From positions 2,370,381 to 2,434,380 of the forward strand of contig NZ_WTYI01000001.1 in NCBI RefSeq assembly GCF_009827445.1: a stretch of 64,000 bases of DNA. The letters are read 5' to 3'. The position numbers and the translations under genes were made by a program. Below, piece by piece: positions 54,196 to 62,963 of this stretch. The notes under the pieces are model-generated. The model did no database searches. It worked only from the letters and a program-made list of their open reading frames with translations, and was not told the DNA's origin. The stretch comes from Qipengyuania aquimaris (GTDB taxonomy: Bacteria; Pseudomonadota; Alphaproteobacteria; Sphingomonadales; Sphingomonadaceae). Numbering within the stretch: position 1 is the stretch's first letter; every line of letters begins with the position of its first letter.

Positions 54196-55506
54196 CTAGG
54201 GGGCCTCCGGATCGCTTGCAAGCGAAGTCGCGCTCTGATCGACCGGCAAGTCTATCGTGACAATGAGGCCGTCCTTGGTAAAATCGCGTTCCACCGTTCC
54301 GCCGAATTGCCGCGCTGCACTGTTCATGAGCAGGCTGCCGAAGCCCTTGCGGTCCGGTTCACCGTCGAGCGGCACGCCGGTTTCACGCCAGACGAGGTTG
54401 ATCCTGTCATCCTTGCGGGTCCAGCTTACGTCGATCGTTCCGCCATGGGCCCAAGCGCCGTATTTGACCGCATTCGTCGTCAGCTCATGGAAGACCAGTC
54501 CGAGCGGAGTGATCCGCTTGGCAGGAAGCAGGACTTCCGGCCCTGAGATGGTCGCCGTCTGGGTGGAGGATCGATAGGGCGCGAGCGAGGTATCGACCAA
54601 GGCCTCCAGCGATGCCAATTGGGTATCGAGCGCACCCTGGCTCACCTCGTGCGCGGTCAGCAGGGCGCGGATACGCTCGGCAATGCTATCCGTCACCGGC
54701 TTCGCTTCCGGCTTGTCGCGTGCACTCATCTGGACGATGGCAAGGACGACCGCGAACAGGTTCTTCACGCGGTGATTGAGTTCACGAGCGAGAAGGTCCG
54801 CCCGATCGCGGGCCTCACCAACCGCAGCAGCCTGCGCCGCCTCCGCTTCTGCACGCGCAGCCCGGGAAACGAGCCGTGTGCCGAGCAGGATGGCCACGAG
54901 GATCAGAACGATAAGGCCCCCGAGCAGCGGCAGAATGCGCGCTTCGAGGCGGGCCGTGTCGGCGGCCTGGCGGGCAAGTATCTCCCGTTCGATCACGCGC
55001 ATTTCGTCTATGGCCCGGCGCAGGCGCTCCATTGCCTCCTGCCCTTCGTCGGAAAGGACGGCGCGTCTTGCATCGAGCAGGCGTCCGTCATCGATCAGCA
55101 TGACGGACTGTTCCATTTCGGAAAATTTCGCCCGCGCAAGCGCATCGATCTGGTCGAGCAATTCGGCCTGGCGGACCGTGGTCTCATCGCCGAGCAGGCC
55201 GCGCAGACGGCGGAGGGCGGGTTCGATCTGTTCGCTACCCTGGGCGTAGGATGTCAGGTAGCGGCGATCGAGCGTTATCAGATATCCGCGCTGTCCCGTC
55301 TCGGCGTTGAGGGCAGCAAACTCGACTTCCTGCAATTCGGCCAAGACGTTGGCGGTCAGGCGTGATTGCTCGCGTTCGAGACGCTCCCCTTCCAGCGTCT
55401 GGTAGACGAGGAAAATCAGGGCGAACATCGCGCCGAAAATGATCAGCGAAAGGACCGCGTTGGGCCAGCGCTGCCCACGGCGCACAAGAGCTGCAAGGTC
55501 GCTCAA
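54196..55506 (-). CDS. Sensor histidine kinase, CHASE3 and HWE/HisKA_2 type
   Basis: 436 residues. Two membrane helices (about 16-36 and 191-210) flank a CHASE3-like periplasmic sensor (LNAETGQRGYLITLDRRYL). The cytoplasmic part has the HWE/HisKA_2 phospho-acceptor histidine in LARELNHRVKNLFAVVLAIV, and an ATPase lid with HELTTNAVKYGAW and GFGSLLMNSAARQFGG. HWE kinases often act in light, redox or general stress signalling with PhyR. No receiver gene adjoins. Its start overlaps the polA stop (ATGA), so it is in the polA operon. Confidence 0.92.
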   Translation of the reverse strand: MSDLAALVRRGQRWPNAVLSLIIFGAMFALIFLVYQTLEGERLEREQSRLTANVLAELQEVEFAALNAETGQRGYLITLDRRYLTSYAQGSEQIEPALRRLRGLLGDETTVRQAELLDQIDALARAKFSEMEQSVMLIDDGRLLDARRAVLSDEGQEAMERLRRAIDEMRVIEREILARQAADTARLEARILPLLGGLIVLILVAILLGTRLVSRAARAEAEAAQAAAVGEARDRADLLARELNHRVKNLFAVVLAIVQMSARDKPEAKPVTDSIAERIRALLTAHEVSQGALDTQLASLEALVDTSLAPYRSSTQTATISGPEVLLPAKRITPLGLVFHELTTNAVKYGAWAHGGTIDVSWTRKDDRINLVWRETGVPLDGEPDRKGFGSLLMNSAARQFGGTVERDFTKDGLIVTIDLPVDQSATSLASDPEAP

Positions 55507-58337
55507 TGTGCAGCGTCCCAGCTTGCGCCCGTACCGATTTCGACACCCAGCGGCACGTCGAGAGAGACGGCTGGCCGCGCTGCTCGGGACATCACCTCTG
55601 CGATGACTTCGGAGGCCTTGGCGACATCGCCTTCGGGCAATTCGAATACGAGTTCGTCATGCACTTGCAGCAGCATCTTTACCTCGTGCAGGCCGGCCTC
55701 GGCCAAGGCACCTTCCATGCGGACCATGGCGCGCTTGATGATATCGGCGCTGGTCCCTTGGATGGGGGCATTGATCGCCGCACGTTCGCTCCCCTGGCGC
55801 TCCGCCTGGTTCTTGGAGCCTATGCGCGGGAACCACGTCTTGCGGCCGAACAGCGTTTCGGAATAGCCGCGCTCCCGAACGGTCTCTAGCATTTCCAAGA
55901 TGTAACGCTGGATGCCCGGGAAACGCTGGAAATAGGTGTCGATCATATCCTGCGCCTCGTCGGGTTCGACGCCGAGACGGCCTGCCAGTCCCCAGCGCGA
56001 GATGCCGTAAAGGATGGCGAAATTGATCGTCTTCGCACGCGCACGGGTATCGCGCGTCACTTCACCGAACATTTCGGTCGCGGTGCGCGCATGGATGTCT
56101 TCGCCATTGGCGAAAGCATCCTTGAGCGGTCCGACATCGGCCATGTGCGCAGCAAGGCGAAGTTCGATCTGCGAATAGTCGGCGGCGAGCAGGACGTTGC
56201 CTTCCTCGGCAACGAAAGCTTCGCGGATCTGGCGGCCAATGGCCGTGCGGATCGGGATGTTCTGCAGGTTCGGATCGGTCGATGACAGGCGCCCCGTCTG
56301 CGCGCCGACCAGGCTATAGCTGGTATGGACGCGGCCGGTCTTCGGATTGATCGCTTCCTGAAGAGCGTCGGTATAGGTGGACTTCAGCTTCGTAAGCTGG
56401 CGCCATTCGAGGACCTTGTCCGCGATTTCGGCACCTTCGCCCGACAGGCGTTCCAGGATCGACTGATCAGTGGAATACTGCCCGCTCTTGCCCTTCTTGC
56501 CGCCCTTGTAACCAAGCGTATCGAACAGCACGTCGCCCAATTGCTTAGGGCTGCCGACGGTGAACTCCTTGCCGGCAAGCTTGTGGATCTCGCCTTCCAG
56601 CCGCCCGGTTTCGGTCGCGAATTCCTGCGAGAGCCCAGCGAGCCGTGCGCGGTCCACCTTGATACCGCGCTGTTCCATGCGCGCCACCACGGGCACGAGA
56701 GGACGGTCGACCCGCTCGTAGATTGCCGTGCCGCCCTCTTGAGGCAGGCGGCGCTTGAGATGCTGGTAGAGGCGCCAAGTTACATCGGCATCCTCGGCCG
56801 CATATTCGGTCGCCTTGTCGAGCGGAACCTCGCCGAAGGGGATCGCTTTCTTGCCCGTGCCACAGAGTTCCTTGAAGGTGAGACAGGTGTGCGAAAGGTG
56901 GCGGTCTGCCAGCTCGTCCATGCCATGGCCGCCACCGATCCCGTCGAGCCCGCGGCCTGCATCGAGATCGAAGCTGATGACCATTGTGTCCTCGACCGGC
57001 GAAACAGCGACATCGTATCGCGACAGGACGTTGAGGTCGTACTTGCCGTTATGCATGACCTTGATGACCGCATCCGAGGCAAGCAGCGGGCGCAAGGCGT
57101 TCAGCGCTTCCTCGATACCGATCTGGTCCGGCTTCTCGGCAAACATGTCCGTTCCGCCATGGGCTAGCGGGATATAGCACGCGTCGTTCGGACCGATCGC
57201 GAGACTGATGCCGACAAGGTCGGCTGCCATGCTGTCGAGCGCGCTGGTCTCGGTGTCGACTGCCACGAGGCGGGCTTTCGCTGCCCGGTCGATCCAGTCC
57301 TTGAGCCTGTCGAGCGTCTGGACGCACTCATACGCCGACCTGTCTACGGCAGGCATTTCCGGCAGCGGCTGGACAGAACCTTCGGGAGCCGAAGCGGCTC
57401 CGGCGTTTTCCTGCTTGGCCGGGTTGAGATCGTTCGACTTGCCGGGACTTCCGCTACCCGCCTCGAGGCGGCGCAACAGGCTGGTGAAGCCATGTTTTTC
57501 AAGGAAGACGGCAAGCGGCTCGCTCGGCACACCGTCGAGCTTCATATCGTCAAGCTCGACTGGAAGGCCGCAGTCTTCCTTGAGCGTCACAAGCACGCGG
57601 CTGAGTTCGGCATCCGCGCGGTGCTCGATCAGGCGTTCCTTGAGCTTGCTCTTCTTCATGTCCTCGGCGGCATCGAGCGCCGAAGTCAGGTCGCCGTGTT
57701 CGGCGATCAGCTTACTGGCAGTCTTGGGGCCGACGCCGAAGATACCAGGGATATTGTCGACCGAGTCCCCCATCAGCGCGAGGACGTCGCCAACCTTTTC
57801 CGGTCGAACGCCGAATTTCTCTTCGACTTCCTCGATGTAAATGCGCGCGTTCTTCATCGTATCGAGCATGTCGATCCTTGCGCCGTTTTCTTCGCCGACA
57901 AGCTGCATGAGGTCCTTGTCCGACGAAACGATGGTGACGTCCCACCCCTGGGCCTGCGCGGCGCGGGCATAGGAAGCAATCATGTCGTCCGCCTCGACAT
58001 CGGGCTCCTCGATACACGGTAGAGAGAAAGCGCGGGTCGCATCGCGAATCAGCGGGAACTGCGGTGCGAGGTCCTCAGGCGGATCGGGCCGGTTAGCCTT
58101 GTACTGGTCGTAAATTTCGTTGCGAAAGGAATGGCTCGACTTGTCGAGCACAACGGCGAGGTGGGTCGGACCGTCGGCCTTGTCGAGATCCTCGGCCAGC
58201 TTCCACAACATGGTCGTATAGCCGTAGACCGCGCCGACCGGCGTGCCTTCGGGATCGGTCAGGGGAGGCAAGCGGTGGTAGGCCCTGAAAATGTAGGCGG
58301 ACCCGTCGACAAGGTAGAGGTGGTTTTTATCGGCCAT
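55503..58337 (-). CDS. polA: DNA polymerase I
   Basis: A 944-residue PolA: a 5'-nuclease domain at the N-terminus (LYLVDGSAYIFRAYHRL, GDSVDNIPGIFGVGPKTAS), a 3'-5' exonuclease domain in the middle (VAVDTETSALDSM, metal-binding D-x-E), and the polymerase C-terminal third with LLAADYSQIELRLAAH and QVHDELVFELPEG. The exonuclease aspartate and glutamate look intact, so proofreading is likely. I chose the start at 58337; upstream codons are not conserved. The CHASE3 kinase gene follows. Confidence 0.96.
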   Translation of the reverse strand: MADKNHLYLVDGSAYIFRAYHRLPPLTDPEGTPVGAVYGYTTMLWKLAEDLDKADGPTHLAVVLDKSSHSFRNEIYDQYKANRPDPPEDLAPQFPLIRDATRAFSLPCIEEPDVEADDMIASYARAAQAQGWDVTIVSSDKDLMQLVGEENGARIDMLDTMKNARIYIEEVEEKFGVRPEKVGDVLALMGDSVDNIPGIFGVGPKTASKLIAEHGDLTSALDAAEDMKKSKLKERLIEHRADAELSRVLVTLKEDCGLPVELDDMKLDGVPSEPLAVFLEKHGFTSLLRRLEAGSGSPGKSNDLNPAKQENAGAASAPEGSVQPLPEMPAVDRSAYECVQTLDRLKDWIDRAAKARLVAVDTETSALDSMAADLVGISLAIGPNDACYIPLAHGGTDMFAEKPDQIGIEEALNALRPLLASDAVIKVMHNGKYDLNVLSRYDVAVSPVEDTMVISFDLDAGRGLDGIGGGHGMDELADRHLSHTCLTFKELCGTGKKAIPFGEVPLDKATEYAAEDADVTWRLYQHLKRRLPQEGGTAIYERVDRPLVPVVARMEQRGIKVDRARLAGLSQEFATETGRLEGEIHKLAGKEFTVGSPKQLGDVLFDTLGYKGGKKGKSGQYSTDQSILERLSGEGAEIADKVLEWRQLTKLKSTYTDALQEAINPKTGRVHTSYSLVGAQTGRLSSTDPNLQNIPIRTAIGRQIREAFVAEEGNVLLAADYSQIELRLAAHMADVGPLKDAFANGEDIHARTATEMFGEVTRDTRARAKTINFAILYGISRWGLAGRLGVEPDEAQDMIDTYFQRFPGIQRYILEMLETVRERGYSETLFGRKTWFPRIGSKNQAERQGSERAAINAPIQGTSADIIKRAMVRMEGALAEAGLHEVKMLLQVHDELVFELPEGDVAKASEVIAEVMSRAARPAVSLDVPLGVEIGTGASWDAAH

Positions 58338-58413
58338 CGCAAGGGTGACTAGCAGCGAGTCGACACTTTGGGGAGCGCAAAGGCCATGAAAAAATATGGC
58401 CGGGAAATGGCGG

Positions 58414-58443
58414 AAATCGGGCAAATCGATGGCAAATCGGGCA
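58414..58443. repeat. Direct repeat AAATCGGGCA upstream of the lipoprotein promoter
   Basis: AAATCGGGCA occurs at 58414-58423 and 58434-58443, 20 bases (about two helical turns) apart, starting 48 bases upstream of the -35 element at 58462. Possible activator sites. Confidence 0.4.
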
Positions 58444-58461
58444 TGAATGTGGCGAATTTGC

Positions 58462-58490
58462 TTGCAGCGCCATAATCCGGCCATTATTTA
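58462..58490 (+). promoter_or_regulatory. Predicted promoter of the small lipoprotein gene
   Basis: TTGCAG, a 17-base spacer, then TATTTA. The leader would be about 85 bases with an AAGGA site before the ATG. Confidence 0.55.
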
Positions 58491-58580
58491 GACATGGTGA
58501 GGCCCGATTTCGGACCTTGCGTCGGGGGACGGATTACCGGCTCCCCGGCCCATAAACTCGCTGTTTAAGGAATTATCTTT

Positions 58581-58832
58581 ATGCGTAAGATCGCTCTTGT
58601 TGCTGCTGCTTCGGCTGCTGCTCTCTCGCTCGCTGCTTGCTCGGAAGCTACCGAAGACGCAGCTTCGGACACCGCTGAATCGGCTGCTGCCGACGCAGAA
58701 GCCAACATGGAAGCCGCTGGCGAATCCATGGAAGCAGCTGGTGAAGAAGTTGCTGCTGAAGCTGACGCAGCTGCTGCTGAAGTCGAAGCTGAAGTCGAAG
58801 GCGAAACCGAAGCTGAAGCTGCTGCTGACTAA
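58581..58832 (+). CDS. Small alanine/glutamate-rich lipoprotein
   Basis: 83 residues: a signal peptide with lipobox LSLAAC (cysteine 20) and a mature part made almost only of A, E, D and S, predicted to form a long amphipathic helix, similar in style to Lpp-like or SmpA-like envelope lipoproteins. No family is recognised. 27 of its 34 alanine codons are GCT and none is GCG, unlike neighbouring genes, which suggests strong expression. It has its own promoter and a strong terminator. Confidence 0.8.
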   Translation: MRKIALVAAASAAALSLAACSEATEDAASDTAESAAADAEANMEAAGESMEAAGEEVAAEADAAAAEVEAEVEGETEAEAAAD

Positions 58833-58867
58833 TCCAGCACGCTTCGCCGGTTAACCGACGAAACAAG

Positions 58868-58898
58868 AAGGGCGGTGCCGTAAGGCGCCGCCCTTTTT
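58868..58898 (+). terminator. Factor-independent terminator after the small lipoprotein
   Basis: GGGCGG-T-GCC, loop GTAA, GGC-G-CCGCCC, then five T. Confidence 0.92.
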
Positions 58899-58932
58899 CG
58901 TGTCCGCTCGATTTTCGATGCGAGTGAGGGGA

Positions 58933-59961
58933 TTAGCCGCCGTTGTGTTCCGCGTTGGTCCAGACCCGCTTGCGCTGGCCGCTCTGGGCGGAATACCCAT
59001 CATGTAGAGCACGGGCGATCTGTGCGATCTTGGCCTCGCGATTGAGGCGCGAGCCCTGTCCCGTCACGTAGATGGCGACCGCCACGGCGCGGCCATCCGG
59101 GGTTTCAAGAATTCCGACGTCGCTTGAAGTGTTGTTCAGCGAACCGGTCTTGTGGCTAACCTTCACGCTGGCCGGCATGAGGGCCGGAATGCGGCGCTTA
59201 CCTGTTCGCGTCCGGCTCATGGCGCCAAGCAGCACGCGGCGGCTTTCAGCCGACAGGTACTTACCTTGATATAGGCCTGAAAGCAGTTCGAGAATAGCGT
59301 TCGGCGTCGCCGCATCGCGCGTGTCAATGTGCTGGGCCGGATCATATTCGCCGTCGTCGCGCACGAGGGTGGCAATGTCGCGGTCGATGCTGAATTCATC
59401 GATACCCTGCCTGCGCATCCAGTCATTGACCGCTTCGGGTCCGCCGACGACACGCAGCAGCGCGTCGGTTGCCGGGTTGCTGGAACGGGTGATCATGATT
59501 TCGATAAGGTCGATCGCCTTCATGTACTGGCCTTCATAGACCGGTGCACGCGGGCTGGAGAATTTCGCGGAACGGCGCGGAAGCAGCAGCGGAAACTCGC
59601 TGGTCAGGCTCCACTTGCCCTTCTCGACACCTTCGAGAAAAGTCGCCGCAACGGCGATCTTGCTGGTACTCGCCATCGGGAAAAGCTGGTCGCCCAGCAC
59701 AGACACGGTCTTGCCGGTCGACAAATCGACTGCGGCAACACCAATGCGGCCCTTCGACCCGTCGGCGAGTTCCGCAATGGTCTGCTCGAGCGCGTTTTCG
59801 TAAATTGCCTCGAATGTCTGCGGGGCGCGCTCTTGCGTGCCGAGCATTTGGTCGAATTGCGCCTGGTAACTGGTGGTTTGCGCATTTGCGCCAGTCGTGA
59901 CACCGACTGCCAGAGCCGCCGTAACAAGTATCTTGCCTAGTTTTCTCATCCGCATGTCCAT
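58933..59961 (-). CDS. Class A beta-lactamase-like serine hydrolase
   Basis: 342 residues with signal peptide. Active-site landmarks of the class A beta-lactamase fold are present: S98-x-x-K101 in MASTSKIAV, S160-x-N162 in ITRSSNPATD, and K271-T-G in SHKTGS. The general base of class A enzymes, the glutamate of the omega loop (ExxLN), is not in its usual form: residues 201-213 contain E205 in a non-canonical setting. It may therefore be a poor hydrolase or a penicillin-binding relative. No adjoining ampR-like regulator. Three in-frame ATGs near the start (59961, 59955, 59949) make the exact start uncertain. Confidence 0.82.
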   Translation of the reverse strand: MDMRMRKLGKILVTAALAVGVTTGANAQTTSYQAQFDQMLGTQERAPQTFEAIYENALEQTIAELADGSKGRIGVAAVDLSTGKTVSVLGDQLFPMASTSKIAVAATFLEGVEKGKWSLTSEFPLLLPRRSAKFSSPRAPVYEGQYMKAIDLIEIMITRSSNPATDALLRVVGGPEAVNDWMRRQGIDEFSIDRDIATLVRDDGEYDPAQHIDTRDAATPNAILELLSGLYQGKYLSAESRRVLLGAMSRTRTGKRRIPALMPASVKVSHKTGSLNNTSSDVGILETPDGRAVAVAIYVTGQGSRLNREAKIAQIARALHDGYSAQSGQRKRVWTNAEHNGG

Positions 59962-60008
59962 CTGTGTAGCAAGTCCTTGGTTAGGCGTTGCTTAACGAAA
60001 CCTCCGGC

Positions 60009-60063
60009 CGAAACGCAAGCGCCCGCGCGACAGAATGTGTCGCGCAGGCGCTCGTTGCTTTCG
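60009..60063. terminator. Long hairpin between two minus-strand genes
   Basis: Core stem AGCGCC-C-GCGCGACA, loop GAATG, TGTCGCGC-A-GGCGCT (60018-60052), extended outward by CGAAA / TTTCG with bulges. No long T run, so a Rho-type or bidirectional terminator of the host-attachment gene is the best guess. Confidence 0.5.
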
Positions 60064-60081
60064 ATCGGGTGGTTTTCGAGT

Positions 60082-60489
60082 CTATGAAGCCGCAATAACC
60101 TTCTCGATCTGCTCGGTCGTTTCGCCGGTCACGGTCTTGTTGATTTCGCCGACCAGGCGCTTTTCGAGCTCGCTGTGATAGTGGCGTCGCATTTCGCCCA
60201 GCGTCTTGGGATCGGCAATCACCAGCACGTCGGTGATCTCTCCGGAAATCGCCTTGGCATTGAGCCATTCCGCTGCGGCTGCGCCATGGGCCAGTTCATT
60301 GAGATCGGTAGCGCCGGTGCGCTGGCCCATATCGTCCTGGTGGCGCACTCCCGCGCTGAAATTGCTTGGGCTGAGGTCCGGCTTCGAGGCGTCGCCGAGC
60401 TTGGGCTCGAACGGCTTGCCGGTGTTCCTCATGATCGTAAAGCTTTCGCCGTCTACGATTGCGACATGCGCCTTGTGGGGCACTTTCAT
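60082..60489 (-). CDS. Host attachment protein family (Host_attach, pfam10116)
   Basis: 135 residues. The N-terminal VPHKAHVAIVDGESFTIMRNTG and the C-terminal DVLVIADPKTLGEMRRHYHSELEKRLVGEINKTVTGETTEQIEKVI match the family named for Agrobacterium host-cell attachment, whose fold resembles the eRF1 domain 2. The true role in free-living sphingomonads is not known. It stands alone with its own hairpin after it. Confidence 0.88.
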   Translation of the reverse strand: MKVPHKAHVAIVDGESFTIMRNTGKPFEPKLGDASKPDLSPSNFSAGVRHQDDMGQRTGATDLNELAHGAAAAEWLNAKAISGEITDVLVIADPKTLGEMRRHYHSELEKRLVGEINKTVTGETTEQIEKVIAAS

Positions 60490-60632
60490 CGGTTTCTCCT
60501 CGGATGCTTTTTAAGGTCTCATCACACCAACGAGCCAGCGTCCGATTTGGTCCGCCGAGCACCGATCATTTGCGCACTTCGCCGGACTGCCGACGATGAT
60601 CGACCAGCGACTTGTGCCCGCGGCCTTTGCGC

Positions 60633-60663
60633 TTGACCCGCCCGACGCGGTCGGGACTATGCG
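60633..60663 (+). promoter_or_regulatory. MerR-like promoter with centred dyad, DUF305-LVIVD gene
   Basis: TTGACC (60633-60638), a 19-base spacer, then TATGCG (60658-60663). The dyad CCCGAC-GCG-GTCGGG (60641-60655) is exactly centred in the spacer, the layout used by MerR-family activators that twist an overlong promoter. Confidence 0.45.
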
Positions 60664-60695
60664 CGCCACGGGTTTGGGATTCGCAGAGGACTGAC

Positions 60696-62885
60696 ATGAA
60701 AACGACACTTCGCACCATGGTTGCGGGCATGCTGCTCACGACTTCGCACGCAGCACTGGCGCAGGAAGTGCCGATCGTTCTGCCCGGAGCGCCGGGCGAA
60801 GCACCGCGCGTAATCGACCGTGAAGAAGCGATTGCGCTTGCAGATACCTCCTACTCGCCTGGCGATGTCGTGTTCATGCAGGGCATGATCACCCACCACC
60901 GGCAAGCGGTCCAGATGGCGGAACTTGCACCGGATCGCACCAGCAACGACGCGGTGAGCAAGATCGCCGCCGGTATCCTCGCCACGCAGAAGGACGAAAT
61001 CGCCTTCATGACCGAGTGGCTGGAAGCGCGCGGCGAAGCGGTTGCGATGGACCATTCCATGCACGCAGGTCACGCGGGTCATTCGATCATGAAGGGTATG
61101 GCAACGCCTGCCCAGATGGCCGAACTCGCGGCATCCAGCGGAACGGATTTCGACCGCCAGTTCCTGCGCCTGATGATCGAGCATCACAAAGGCGCGCTCA
61201 CCATGGTCAAGACCCTGCATGAGGCCCCGGGCAGCGCCTATGAGCCGGTGATGTTCGAGTTCACCAATGACGTGGTCAGCGACCAGCAGGCCGAGATCGA
61301 CCGCATGAACGCGCTGCTCGCCCAGCTGTCCAGCGATCCGCGAGCCACGCTGACTGCCGGCCTGCGCGACGCCGGCGAAGCGATTTCAGGCCTGCGCCTG
61401 GTCGCGGCCCAGCCCAAGCCTGCGGGTTTCTTCGACCCCAAGAATCCGGCGCAATTGCAGCCGCTGATCGAAAAGGACGAAGAAGAGAGCGAAGCCAAGA
61501 AGGACGACGACGAAGAGGACAAGCCCCAGTTCGGCAAGCGCGGGTCGCTGCTGGACTTCGCGAACACCGACATGGCCTTCTCAGGCGACCTCTTGGTGGC
61601 AGGCAGCTACCACGGCTTCAACGCATACCGCCTCGGCGATGACGGCGTGCCCCAGCTGGTCAGTTCCACGGTCTGTCCTGGTGGGCAGGGTGACGTTTCC
61701 TTCGTCGGCGATCTTCTGGTCATGAGCGTGCAGGATAGTCGCGCGCGCGTCGACTGCGGCCTTCAGGGCGTGGATGGAAAGGTCAGCGAAGACCGTTTCC
61801 GCGGCATCCGCATCTTCGACATTTCGGACATTACGCGGCCCCGCCAGGTCGGGCTGGTCCAGACTTGTCGCGGCAGTCACACACATTCAATCGTATCCGC
61901 AGACGACGAGACAATCGTCCTCTACAATTCGGGCACATCCTACGTCCGCGATGACGAAGAACTGGCCGGATGCTTCGATACCGCCGGTGACGAGACCGCG
62001 CTGTTCAGCATCGACGTGATCGAAATCCCGGTCGCCAATCCTTCGGCGGCCCGTATCGTCGACAGCCCGCGCGTCTTCGCGACCGATGGGCAAATTGCCG
62101 GCCTGTGGCGCGGGGGCGATCATGGCGAAGGCACGCAGGACACCCGAATTACGAACCAGTGTCACGACATCACGGTGTTCCCGGCCAAGAACCTCGCGGC
62201 CGGTGCCTGTTCAGGCAATGGCATCATCATGGACATTTCCGACCCGCGCAAACCGGTCCGGATTGCCGACGTGACCGACAAGGGCTTCGCCTATTGGCAC
62301 TCCGCCACTTTCAGCAATGATGGCACCACGGTCCTCTTCACCGACGAGTGGGGCGGGGGCGGCCGTCCGCGCTGCCAGGCAGGCGATCCGATGGATTGGG
62401 GCGCCAACGCATTCTATGCGCTTGAGGAAGGCAAGCTGGAATATCGCGGCACGTACAAGCTGCCCGCACCGCAGAGCGACAAGGAAAACTGCGTCGCGCA
62501 CAATGGCTCGATCATTCCGGTCCCCGGCCGCGACATCTTCGTCCAGGCCTGGTACCAGGGCGGCATCTCGGTGATCGATTTTACCGACGCGGCAAATCCG
62601 TTCGAGATCGCCTACTTCGACCGGGGACCGATCGATGAAGACCAGTTGGTCACCGGCGGCTACTGGTCGGCCTATTGGTATAACGGACGTATCTACGCGA
62701 CCGAAATTACCCGCGGGCTCGACATCTTCGCGCTTGAGCCGAGCGAGTTCCTCACCGCAGAGGAGATCGCGGCGGCGGAAGCGGCGCAGTTCGAGGGCGG
62801 ACTGTTCAACCCGCAAACCCAGACGCAGGTCACCTGGCCCGACGAGGTGGTTCGGGCCGTAGAAGAAAGCCGCAAGGGGGGCTGA
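60696..62885 (+). CDS. DUF305 and LVIVD-repeat fusion protein, exported
   Basis: 729 residues: signal peptide (ending SHAALAQ), a DUF305 four-helix domain (about 45-225) with the two characteristic histidine pairs H67-H68 in MITHHRQAV and H163-H164 in IEHHKGALTM, a Met/His-rich loop between them (MDHSMHAGHAGHS), an acidic linker, then a long LVIVD-type beta-propeller (about 290-700). DUF305 proteins include copper-binding periplasmic proteins such as CopM. Copper or metal handling is therefore inferred. AGAGGA precedes the ATG at 60696. The upstream promoter looks MerR-controlled. Confidence 0.85.
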   Translation: MKTTLRTMVAGMLLTTSHAALAQEVPIVLPGAPGEAPRVIDREEAIALADTSYSPGDVVFMQGMITHHRQAVQMAELAPDRTSNDAVSKIAAGILATQKDEIAFMTEWLEARGEAVAMDHSMHAGHAGHSIMKGMATPAQMAELAASSGTDFDRQFLRLMIEHHKGALTMVKTLHEAPGSAYEPVMFEFTNDVVSDQQAEIDRMNALLAQLSSDPRATLTAGLRDAGEAISGLRLVAAQPKPAGFFDPKNPAQLQPLIEKDEEESEAKKDDDEEDKPQFGKRGSLLDFANTDMAFSGDLLVAGSYHGFNAYRLGDDGVPQLVSSTVCPGGQGDVSFVGDLLVMSVQDSRARVDCGLQGVDGKVSEDRFRGIRIFDISDITRPRQVGLVQTCRGSHTHSIVSADDETIVLYNSGTSYVRDDEELAGCFDTAGDETALFSIDVIEIPVANPSAARIVDSPRVFATDGQIAGLWRGGDHGEGTQDTRITNQCHDITVFPAKNLAAGACSGNGIIMDISDPRKPVRIADVTDKGFAYWHSATFSNDGTTVLFTDEWGGGGRPRCQAGDPMDWGANAFYALEEGKLEYRGTYKLPAPQSDKENCVAHNGSIIPVPGRDIFVQAWYQGGISVIDFTDAANPFEIAYFDRGPIDEDQLVTGGYWSAYWYNGRIYATEITRGLDIFALEPSEFLTAEEIAAAEAAQFEGGLFNPQTQTQVTWPDEVVRAVEESRKGG

Positions 62886-62963
62886 TTGCCCCCCAAAGCG
62901 GAACAATCGCGGAGCGCCGAGGTATAGATCCCGAGCCATTTTTGAGGCTGTGGGGGAATATCT

